From JBKQHQ01 sp052148715 (GTDB taxonomy: Bacteria > Pseudomonadota > Alphaproteobacteria > Rhizobiales > Xanthobacteraceae): a stretch of 19,802 bases of DNA. The notes below the pieces were generated by a model. It had not been told where the DNA came from, searched no databases, and saw nothing but the letters and a program-made list of their open reading frames with translations. Location: the NCBI GenBank assembly GCA_052148715.1, contig JBKQHQ010000077.1, positions 1 through 19,802 of the forward strand, in the 5' to 3' direction. The position numbers and the translations under genes are program-made. Positions within the stretch are counted from its first letter, which is position 1. The number at the start of each line of letters is the position of its first letter. Of the stretch, positions 7,217 through 13,234 are shown piece by piece.

Positions 7217-7675
7217 TTAATCGTGCGTCGTGCTGACGGTTGCCGATTGGAGCTCGCGGGGCGAGGAGGAGCGGACCATGTCCACACGCCCGCCCCGCCG
7301 CGTGAAGTCGCAATAGGCAAAGCCCAGCCCCGAGAGCGAGCCGCGGAAACTGTGCGGCGAGGTCTTGTCGAGATCGAAGCACGGCTGGAACGGCAGCGAG
7401 GCCAGCGTGGCGCAGACCTTTGCGCCCTTCACGTGCAGCGTTCCGGTCGGAAGCAACATGTTGCGCTGCGGACCGCTGGCGCTGAACTGGACCGCGCCCG
7501 CGACCGAGCCGTCGCCATAAATGCGCCCCGCGCCGCGCGTGCCATCAAAACAAGTGAACGCGAATAGCTTGCCGACGATGAATCCGCGCGCCTCGTCCGG
7601 TGTCATGTCGCCGGCCGCGGCCGGCGCGGCAGCGAGCGCAGTCAGTAGGATTGCAACGCAATGCCGAGCCATCAT
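7217..7675 (-). CDS. secreted conserved protein of unknown function
   Basis: From the ATG at 7675 the product is 152 residues: a signal peptide (RHCVAILLTALAAAPAAAG, cleavage near residue 22) and then DMTPDEARGFIVGKLFAFTCFDGTRGAGRIY. Four Cys (42, 88, 99, 122) could form two disulfides in the periplasm. The repeated small strands (DGSVAGAVQF, LPTGTLHVKG, FRGSLSGLGFAYCDF) suggest a beta-rich fold. Starts at GTG 7684 and ATG 7672 are also possible; a GGGTGG stretch favours 7675. I recognise it as a Rhizobiales hypothetical protein without known function. It ends ten bases from the convergent thioesterase gene, and no hairpin-plus-T terminator lies between them. Confidence 0.8.
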   Translation of the reverse strand: MMARHCVAILLTALAAAPAAAGDMTPDEARGFIVGKLFAFTCFDGTRGAGRIYGDGSVAGAVQFSASGPQRNMLLPTGTLHVKGAKVCATLASLPFQPCFDLDKTSPHSFRGSLSGLGFAYCDFTRRGGRVDMVRSSSPRELQSATVSTTHD

Positions 7676-7785
7676 CGTATCCACCCATTCGTGTCCAGCG
7701 GTAACTGACTAACCACTTCGCAAGCAAGCACACCATCGCAAGCAAGCCAAGAGTGCAAGATTCGGTCCGAAAGGTCGCGCAATAT

Positions 7786-8763
7786 TTATCGGACCTTGAC
7801 CACGATTCTGCCGCGAACCGCACCGTCGACGATTCGGCGCCCCGCGTCCACAACCTCCGAAAGAGTGATTTCGCTCGTCATCGCCGCAAGCTTCTCCCGA
7901 TCGAGGTCGGTTTCAAGCCGTGTCCAGGCCACTCGGCGCAGGGCCAGCGGGCACATGACGGAGTCGATGCCGAGCAGCGATACGCCGCGCAGGATGAACG
8001 GCGCAACCGAAGCAGGCAAGTCCATGCCGCCGGCAAGGCCACACGCCGCCACCGCACCGCCATAGCGGATCATGGCCAGCATGTTGGCGAGCGTGGTGGA
8101 GCCGACACAATCGACCCCGGCGGCCCAGCGCTCCTTGGCCAGCGGCTTGACCGGACCGGCCAGTTCCTTGCGCTCGATCACCTCGGCGGCGCCGAGCGCG
8201 TGCAAATACGCCGCCTCCTGCGGACGACCGGTCGAGGCGACGACCTGGTAGCCGAGCTTGGCCAGGATCGCGATCGCGACCGAGCCGACGCCGCCCGAGG
8301 CGCCGGTCACCACCGCGGGCCCGCGCTTGGCGTCGAGGCCGTGCCGCTCGAGCGCCATGACGGCGAGCATGGCGGTATAGCCCGCGGTGCCGATCGCCAT
8401 CGCCTCGCGCGGCGTCATGCTGGGCGGCAGCCGTACCAGCCAGTCGCCCTTCACGCGGGCCTTCTCGGCGTAAGCGCCGAGGTGGGTTTCACCGAGGCCC
8501 CAGCCGTTGAGGATCACGCGGTCGCCAGGCTTCCAATCGGGATGCGCGGAGGTCTCAACGGTGCCGGCCAAATCGACGCCGGCAATCATCGGCCAGCGCC
8601 GCACCACCGGCGCCTTGCCGGTGATCGCAAGCCCATCCTTGTAATTGACCGTCGACCACTCGACCCGAACGGTGACGTCGCCGTCCATCAAGTCGTTCTC
8701 GTCGAAGTCGACGAGCCCGACCTTTTGCCCGGCCGGCACTTTCTCGATCACGATGGCCCGCAT
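7786..8763 (-). CDS. acuI: AcuI/YhdH-type NADPH quinone/acryloyl-CoA reductase (MDR family)
   Basis: The 325-residue protein has the length and layout of the YhdH/AcuI branch of medium-chain reductases. It carries VNYKDGLAITG (39-49), the GroES-like GDRVILNGWGLGETHLGAYAE (80-100) and the NADPH-binding TGASGGVGSVA (153-163), and lacks the Cys/His ligands of zinc alcohol dehydrogenases. AcuI reduces acryloyl-CoA to propionyl-CoA with NADPH in the cytoplasm; other YhdH proteins may act on quinones or enones. The frame extends to 8952, but the ATG at 8763 gives the standard N-terminus MRAIVIEKV. It lies 95 bp downstream of the MFS gene on the same strand and may be co-transcribed with it. The substrate is inferred from family only. 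Confidence 0.93.
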   Translation of the reverse strand: MRAIVIEKVPAGQKVGLVDFDENDLMDGDVTVRVEWSTVNYKDGLAITGKAPVVRRWPMIAGVDLAGTVETSAHPDWKPGDRVILNGWGLGETHLGAYAEKARVKGDWLVRLPPSMTPREAMAIGTAGYTAMLAVMALERHGLDAKRGPAVVTGASGGVGSVAIAILAKLGYQVVASTGRPQEAAYLHALGAAEVIERKELAGPVKPLAKERWAAGVDCVGSTTLANMLAMIRYGGAVAACGLAGGMDLPASVAPFILRGVSLLGIDSVMCPLALRRVAWTRLETDLDREKLAAMTSEITLSEVVDAGRRIVDGAVRGRIVVKVR

Positions 8764-8858
8764 GGCCGCGCTCGCTGTGGTGACCGCATCCTTCTGCCGC
8801 GTAGCGGCGCGGAGCGCAAGATGCGCTTGGTCCAGAAAAGTGCGCGCTGGCGAACCGA

Positions 8859-10097
8859 TCAGGCCGGCTGCGCCACCGCCCGCTCGACCGGCTTCTCCAC
8901 GATCGGCAGATTGATGATCCCCGACAGCACGCCGAACAGGATCGAGAGCCACCAGACCGCATCATACGAGCCCGTGCTGACGACGACCATGCCGCCGAGC
9001 AAGACCCCGAGGAAGCCGCCGACCTGGTGGCTGAAGAAGGCAAAGCCCGCCAGCATCGTCAGCCAGCGGGTGCCGAAAATCACGGCGACGATGCCATTGG
9101 TCGGCGGAACGGTCGAGAGCCAGAACAAACCCATGGCGGCGCCAAAGGCGTAGGACGTGAACGCTGTGATCGGGAAGGAGATGAAGGCGAGGATCGCGGC
9201 GGCGCGGCCAAAATAGATGACCGACAGAATGTAGCGCTTGGGCATCCGGTTACCGAGCCAGCCCGCGTAGAGTGAGCCGACGATGTTGAAAAGCCCGATG
9301 ATTCCAATAGTTATGGCGCCGACATCGTTGGACAGGCCCTTGTCGACCAAATAGGCCGGCATGTGCACGGTGATGAATGCCAGCTGGAAGCCGCAGGTGA
9401 AAAAACCGAGCACGAGCAGCAGATAGGAACGGCTGGCGAAGGCTTCGTTCAGCGCCTGCCGCAAGGACTGCGGCCGCGGCGCCCCAACCGACACCGCAGC
9501 GGCCGGCGGTGTCGCGAGCGCCAGCGACAACGGCAGCACCAGCAGAATGAGCACGCCGAATATCAGCAACGCCGATTGCCAGTCGAAGGCGTCGATCAAC
9601 AAGCGGGCGAGCGGCGAGAACAGGAGCTGGCCGAAGGACCCGGCCGCCGTCCCGGCCCCGAACGCGAGCGAGCGCCAAGCCGGCGGAACGAGCTTACCTA
9701 ATGCGCCGAGCACGATGTTGAACGATGACCCCGACAGGCCGAAGCCGATGAGCACGCCGGCGGACAGATCGAGCATTGCTGGGGTGGTCGAATACGCCAT
9801 GACGGCGAGGCCGACCGCGTAAAGCGCCGCGCCGACACTCAGCACGCGGATCGTTCCAAACCGATCGGCAATGCCGCCGGCAAACGGCTGGCCCACGCCC
9901 CACAACAGGTTCTGAATCGCAAGCGCAAACGAAAAAACGCCGCGGTCCCAATGATTGGCGATGGAAAGCGGCGTCAGGAATTGGCCAACGGCCGAGCGCG
10001 GCCCAAAGCTCAGCATGGCGATGAGGCATCCGCACAAAACGATGACGATCGGTGTGCGCCAGGACGAAGCCTGGGCGGGCACGGAAGCGGTTGCCAT
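8859..10097 (-). CDS. MFS transporter (about 12 membrane segments)
   Basis: The 412-residue inner-membrane protein alternates long hydrophobic segments with short loops, in two halves separated by a hydrophilic stretch (LATPPAAAVSVGAPRPQSLRQ). The loop between segments 2 and 3 contains GGIADRFGTIRVL, the MFS motif A. FLTPLSIANHWDRGVFSFALA and the second-half FTCGFQLAFITVHMPAYLVDKG resemble the YcxA/oxalate-formate-antiporter-like group of carboxylate carriers. I choose the ATG at 10097, which gives the usual MFS N-terminus (TPIVIVLCGCLIAMLSFG). The frame is open to 10235, but the upstream part is not protein-like. The gene diverges from nadA, sharing a 270-bp region that carries operator-like palindromes. 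The substrate is unknown; a link to NAD precursors is possible but only inferred from position. Confidence 0.9.
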   Translation of the reverse strand: MATASVPAQASSWRTPIVIVLCGCLIAMLSFGPRSAVGQFLTPLSIANHWDRGVFSFALAIQNLLWGVGQPFAGGIADRFGTIRVLSVGAALYAVGLAVMAYSTTPAMLDLSAGVLIGFGLSGSSFNIVLGALGKLVPPAWRSLAFGAGTAAGSFGQLLFSPLARLLIDAFDWQSALLIFGVLILLVLPLSLALATPPAAAVSVGAPRPQSLRQALNEAFASRSYLLLVLGFFTCGFQLAFITVHMPAYLVDKGLSNDVGAITIGIIGLFNIVGSLYAGWLGNRMPKRYILSVIYFGRAAAILAFISFPITAFTSYAFGAAMGLFWLSTVPPTNGIVAVIFGTRWLTMLAGFAFFSHQVGGFLGVLLGGMVVVSTGSYDAVWWLSILFGVLSGIINLPIVEKPVERAVAQPA

Positions 10098-10269
10098 GGT
10101 CGTCGGTTCCAAAGATGCAAACGCCGCCTGCTGGCCAGCGTGCCGCAAAAGATAGGCACTGATCGACGTCTTGCTCAAACGAATTGTGGTGATCCGCTTC
10201 ATTCGCCAAATGCATGGCTCGGCTTTGCGGCGCACACTGGCGCGAGGCTTGAGGAGATGCTATCTTTGT

Positions 10270-10288
10270 TTTGCTCAAAGTGAGAATA
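10270..10288. promoter_or_regulatory. operator-like palindrome, distal site before nadA
   Basis: TTTGCTCAAAGTGAGAATA is an inverted repeat with the core CTC (10274-10276), five bases, GAG (10282-10284), and a wider dyad CTCA/TGAG. It shares TGCTCAA with the proximal site 75 bp away. Placement before a NAD synthesis operon, with a NadQ-like gene nearby, suggests a NadQ operator; the binding partner is inference. Confidence 0.5.
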
Positions 10289-10344
10289 ATCATCCGCATG
10301 GGGAGGTGAAGGAACCGGTTGGCACCGGATAATTCGTCTCCCGA

Positions 10345-10363
10345 TATGCTCAACTAGAGTATA
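10345..10363. promoter_or_regulatory. operator-like palindrome, proximal site before nadA
   Basis: TATGCTCAACTAGAGTATA is a 19-bp dyad with TAT and ATA at its ends, CTC at 10349-10351 and GAG at 10357-10359. It ends four bases before the nadA ATG, where a bound repressor would block initiation. It shares the pattern of the site at 10270-10288, and the 75-bp centre-to-centre distance is close to seven helical turns, so both would face the same side of the helix. Confidence 0.55.
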
Positions 10364-10367
10364 ACCC

Positions 10368-11447
10368 ATGCCGAACGCAAGCCGCCTCGGAACGGATCAT
10401 CCGCAAGCAGTTTTGGCGCGTGGCCCGCGCCAGGAAAAAGTTCTGCCGAAAGTCCCGCTGGTCTGGAACGAGCGGGTCGCCGCCGAGACCGCGCACCTCT
10501 ACGAGCGCGTCGCCCGCGTCATTCCCGCGGTCGAATGGCCGTTCTTCGCGCCATACGTGAGGGCGATCAACGCGCTGAAAAAGGAGCGCAACGCCGTCAT
10601 TCTCGCGCACAACTACCAGACACCCGAGATCTACAATTGCGTCGCCGATTTCGTCGGCGACTCCCTGCAGCTCGCGCGCGAAGCCATGCGGGTCGACGCC
10701 GACATCATCGTGCAATGCGGCGTACACTTCATGGCCGAGACCGCCAAGATGCTCAATCCCGACAAGATGGTGCTAATTCCGGATCGCCGCGCCGGCTGCT
10801 CGCTCGCGGAATCGATCACCGGCGCCGATGTCAGGCTATTGCGCGAGACCTATCCGGGCGTGCCGGTCGTCGCCTATGTCAACACCTCGGCGGAAGTGAA
10901 GGCGGAGGTCGACATCTGCTGCACCTCATCGAATGCGCTGCAGGTGGTCGAGAGTCTCGGCGCCGATCGGGTCATCTTTCTGCCCGACGAATATCTGGCC
11001 AAATACGTCGCCTCCCAAACCAAGGTTGATATCATCGCCTGGAAGGGCCATTGCGAGGTGCACGAGCGTTTTACCGCCGACGAGCTGCGGCTCTATCGCG
11101 AGGGCGACCCCTCGATCAAAATCATCGCCCACCCGGAATGTCCGCCCGACGTGCTGGCGGAGGCCGATTTCACCGGCTCGACCGCGCACATGATCGATTG
11201 GGTGCGTGCCAAGCGGCCGCCGCGAGTCGTCATGGTCACCGAGTGCTCGATGGCCGACAACGTGCAGGCGGAGCTGCCGGACATCGAGTTCGTGCGGCCC
11301 TGCAATCTGTGCCCGCATATGAAGCGGATCACGCTGCCAAAGATTCTCGATAGTTTGCTGACGCTCGAGGAGGAGGTCGTGCTCGATCCGGCGATCGCCG
11401 CGCGGGCGCGGCGCGCCGTCGAGCGGATGGTGCATCTGAAGAGCTGA
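10368..11447 (+). CDS. nadA: quinolinate synthase A
   Basis: The 359-residue enzyme condenses iminoaspartate with dihydroxyacetone phosphate to quinolinate in de novo NAD synthesis. Conserved blocks are ILAHNYQTPEIYNCVADFVGDSLQLA (78-103), VQCGVHFMAETAKML (115-129), YVNTSAEVKAEVDICCTSSNA, HPECPP (255-260) and FVRPCNLCPHMKRITL (308-323). Candidate [4Fe-4S] ligands are Cys117, Cys258 and one of Cys312/Cys315. ATG 10368 follows directly after an operator-like palindrome and has no clear ribosome binding site; the first 30 residues are poorly conserved in the family, so the start is less sure than the gene. nadC begins three bases after the stop. No nadB (aspartate oxidase) lies between them or elsewhere in the window, so iminoaspartate must come from a gene outside it. 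Confidence 0.97.
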   Translation: MPNASRLGTDHPQAVLARGPRQEKVLPKVPLVWNERVAAETAHLYERVARVIPAVEWPFFAPYVRAINALKKERNAVILAHNYQTPEIYNCVADFVGDSLQLAREAMRVDADIIVQCGVHFMAETAKMLNPDKMVLIPDRRAGCSLAESITGADVRLLRETYPGVPVVAYVNTSAEVKAEVDICCTSSNALQVVESLGADRVIFLPDEYLAKYVASQTKVDIIAWKGHCEVHERFTADELRLYREGDPSIKIIAHPECPPDVLAEADFTGSTAHMIDWVRAKRPPRVVMVTECSMADNVQAELPDIEFVRPCNLCPHMKRITLPKILDSLLTLEEEVVLDPAIAARARRAVERMVHLKS

Positions 11448-11450
11448 CGC

Positions 11451-12320
11451 ATGGCTTCGCTGTTTTGCGCCGACGCATTCCTCTCGCCGCTCGAGCTGGA
11501 GGACGCGGTCACCCGCGCGCTCGCCGAGGATCTTGGCCGCGCCGGCGACGTCACATCGATCGCGACCGTGCCCGAGGGCGCGACGGCGCGCGCGGCGATG
11601 ACCGCGCGGCGCAGCGGCGTCGTCGCCGGCCTGCCCATGGCCGTCTTGGCGTTCCGCAAGCTGGCGCCGGAGGTCGTGCTCGAAGCCCATGCGCGCGACG
11701 GCGCCCGGGTCGAGGCCGGCACGCCGCTCATCACCGTCACCGGACCCGCGCGCGCCATTCTGGCGGCCGAGCGCACGGCGCTCAATTTCGCCGGCCATCT
11801 GTCGGGCATCGCCACCGCGACCGCCGAGTATGTACACCGGGTCGCCGGCACCAAGGCGCGCATCGTCTGCACCCGCAAGACCACGCCTGGGCTACGGGCG
11901 CTGGAAAAGTACGCGGTGCGCTGCGGCGGCGGGTTCAATCACCGCTTCGGCCTCGACGACGCCATCCTGATCAAGGACAACCATATCGCGGTCGCCGGCG
12001 GCATCCGCGCGGTGCTGCAACGAGCAAAGGATTCCGCGGGTCACCTGGTCAAGATCGAGATCGAGGTGGACACTATCGAGCAATTGCAAGAGGTGCTCGC
12101 GGTCGGCCTCGCCGACGCGGTGCTGCTCGACAACATGGATCCCGATCGGCTCCGCCAGGCCGTCGCGCTCGCGGCCGGCCGGGTGGTGCTCGAAGCCTCC
12201 GGCGGCATCACGCTCGACACGCTCGCCGCGATCGCCGCAACCGGCGTCGACTATATCTCCTCCGGCGCCCTCACCCATTCGGTGACCAACCTCGACATCG
12301 GGCTCGACATCGAGGTGTGA
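11451..12320 (+). CDS. nadC: nicotinate-nucleotide pyrophosphorylase (quinolinate phosphoribosyltransferase)
   Basis: The 289-residue cytoplasmic enzyme converts quinolinate and PRPP to nicotinate mononucleotide, CO2 and pyrophosphate. All key blocks are present: ERTALNFAGHLSGIAT (107-122), TRKTTPGLR (141-149), KYAVRCGGGFNHR (153-165), KDNHI (175-179), EIEVD (203-207), LLDN (225-228) and EASGGI (248-253). Length is normal for the family. The ATG at 11451 begins three bases after the nadA stop, so the two are surely co-transcribed and share the control region before nadA. A repeat-rich noncoding stretch follows; no hairpin-plus-T terminator is obvious right after the stop. Confidence 0.97.
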   Translation: MASLFCADAFLSPLELEDAVTRALAEDLGRAGDVTSIATVPEGATARAAMTARRSGVVAGLPMAVLAFRKLAPEVVLEAHARDGARVEAGTPLITVTGPARAILAAERTALNFAGHLSGIATATAEYVHRVAGTKARIVCTRKTTPGLRALEKYAVRCGGGFNHRFGLDDAILIKDNHIAVAGGIRAVLQRAKDSAGHLVKIEIEVDTIEQLQEVLAVGLADAVLLDNMDPDRLRQAVALAAGRVVLEASGGITLDTLAAIAATGVDYISSGALTHSVTNLDIGLDIEV

Positions 12321-12362
12321 AGTGCGAAGCGACCTAATAATACCATCAATACCACGGACCCC

Positions 12363-12476
12363 GAGTAAGATGCGTAAGAAAGTAAGATTGGAGGGTCAAC
12401 TAATTGAATTGTCTGCAGAAAGCGCCAGTTATTGAATCTTACGCAATCTTACTCTGGATGCAGCCGCGTAAGAAAC
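12363..12476 (+). repeat. GTAAGA-rich hairpin repeat, left copy
   Basis: The copy begins GAGTAAGATGCGTAAGAAAG and contains the hexamer GTAAGA or its complement TCTTAC six times, at spacings of 8-10 bases within clusters. The first 20 bases are nearly complementary to AATCTTACGCAATCTTACTC at 12433-12452, so the unit itself can form a long hairpin. Aligned without gaps to the reverse complement of the right copy (13039-13152), 89 of 114 positions agree by hand count, with most differences in the loop. Confidence 0.85.
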
Positions 12477-12557
12477 CTGCGCCATGGGCAGTGCTTGGGA
12501 GCGCTTTCAGAACAGGTCAGGGGCCCGGATGATGGGGCAATAACCCTCAGCACGTCA

Positions 12558-12580
12558 TGGCCGTGCCCCCGTCACGGCCA
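12558..12580. repeat. REP-like palindrome
   Basis: TGGCCGTG at 12558-12565 and CACGGCCA at 12573-12580 form a perfect 8-bp stem with a 7-base loop. The surroundings (CACGTCA before, GCCACGAC after) resemble the GTCATGGCC...GGCCATCCACG palindromes scattered between genes in Bradyrhizobium and relatives. That resemblance is from memory. Confidence 0.6.
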
Positions 12581-12685
12581 GCCACGACTTTCCTGGCGGC
12601 GCGATCAGACGTGAAGGCGCGCCGATCTCCGGCCTAAGCGGGGCGTGGCCATAACGCTCTGATACCGCCAATACCTCCCACCCGT

Positions 12686-12712
12686 GACAGATCGGACAGA
12701 TTCGACAGATTG
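12686..12712 (+). repeat. three tandem 9-bp units (GACAGATNN)
   Basis: GACAGATCG, GACAGATTC and GACAGATTG follow one another without gaps. The second and third unit form one arm of the hairpin at 12695-12782. Confidence 0.75.
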
Positions 12713-12782
12713 GCGTTTTTCTCCTGCAATTTCAGTTCGATAACTGAATCCGTCTTTCTGTCTCCAATCTGTCTGGTCTGTC
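12695..12782. repeat. nested hairpin built on ACAGATT units
   Basis: The arms 12695-12713 and 12764-12782 are complementary at 16 of 19 positions. Between them sits a perfect small hairpin, TTCAGTT-CGAT-AACTGAA, at 12731-12748. The whole is an 88-bp stem-loop lying between the two larger GTAAGA-type repeats. Confidence 0.65.
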
Positions 12783-13038
12783 GTATGAATGAGAGTGGGA
12801 TGCACCAGCTCTCCCTTGGCCGATTCAACAAATCCATTTGCGTCGCGATCGGTCTCAACGACCTGGGCCGATTGCTCCGGACAACCAACCGCGCCGCCGA
12901 GACCGAACCGCTGAAGGAGCGCACGGAGCGCGGCCATGATGCGGCGAGGGTTATGCTGATTTCAATGACCGCCCTACGCAAGCGGACGCGGGTGCCATGA
13001 CTGTCCTCAGAGTCTGATCCGGCGACTCCTGGCCGCAC

Positions 13039-13152
13039 GTTTCTTACACCTCCGCACCCAGAGTAAGATTGCGTAAGATTGGACCGATTGCAATTTCCCA
13101 AGCAATCTCAGTTGGTTGACCCTCGAATCTTACTTTCTTACGAATCTTACTC
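13039..13152 (-). repeat. GTAAGA-rich hairpin repeat, right copy (inverted)
   Basis: This is the inverted partner of 12363-12476, with the same length and six GTAAGA/TCTTAC hexamers. The two outermost 9 bases (GAGTAAGAT at the left end, its complement here) and the inner ends (GTAAGAAAC) match exactly. The copies are 562 bp apart. No target-site duplication is visible outside either copy. Confidence 0.85.
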
Positions 13153-13234
13153 ACAGTCTCACGGTTTGCAGAGGGATACCGTTTGGAGGTTCCCGCGCAG
13201 CAACCGGGTGCTGCCGTCGATCGAATACCCGGGG

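Larger units (their letters stand above)
10098..10367. other. divergent control region between the MFS gene and nadA
   Basis: This 270-bp region has no gene of its own. It holds two palindromes with the shared form CTC-N5-GAG (listed separately). A third copy of the 9-mer TTGCTCAAA lies at 10171-10179 without a matching right half. The segment near 10360-10365 (TATAAC) resembles a -10 box but lies only two bases from the nadA ATG, so a leaderless or slightly downstream start of nadA cannot be excluded. Confidence 0.5.
12321..13234. other. noncoding repeat island between nadC and the cell wall hydrolase gene
   Basis: This 914-bp stretch holds no convincing gene. Open frames on both strands (up to 155 codons) are low-complexity and run through inverted repeats. 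The outer frame is two 114-bp inverted copies of a GTAAGA-rich hairpin element. Inside lie a palindrome like the common bradyrhizobial REP-type repeats, a 9-bp tandem repeat and a hairpin built on ACAGATT units, each listed separately. The part at about 12794-13000 shows no structure that I recognise; it could be decayed coding sequence, but I cannot name a family. Confidence 0.7.

Noticed and set aside
7718..7747. Two copies of TCGCAAGCAAGC 18 bases apart
   Set aside because: Only two short copies of a simple-sequence-like word, with no symmetry or clear position relative to a promoter.
7753..9153. Long plus-strand open frame of 466 codons
   Set aside because: It is antisense to the AcuI-type reductase and the MFS gene, is rich in Arg, His and Gly, and has no family features; it is a GC-rich shadow frame.
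12605..13101. Minus- and plus-strand frames of 96-155 codons in the repeat island
   Set aside because: They run through inverted repeats, have no start signals or recognisable motifs, and several frames overlap equally well. A decayed gene cannot be excluded.
13197..13214. Hairpin GCAGCA/TGCTGC as terminator of the cell wall hydrolase gene
   Set aside because: The stem is only six pairs and no T-run follows on the minus strand.
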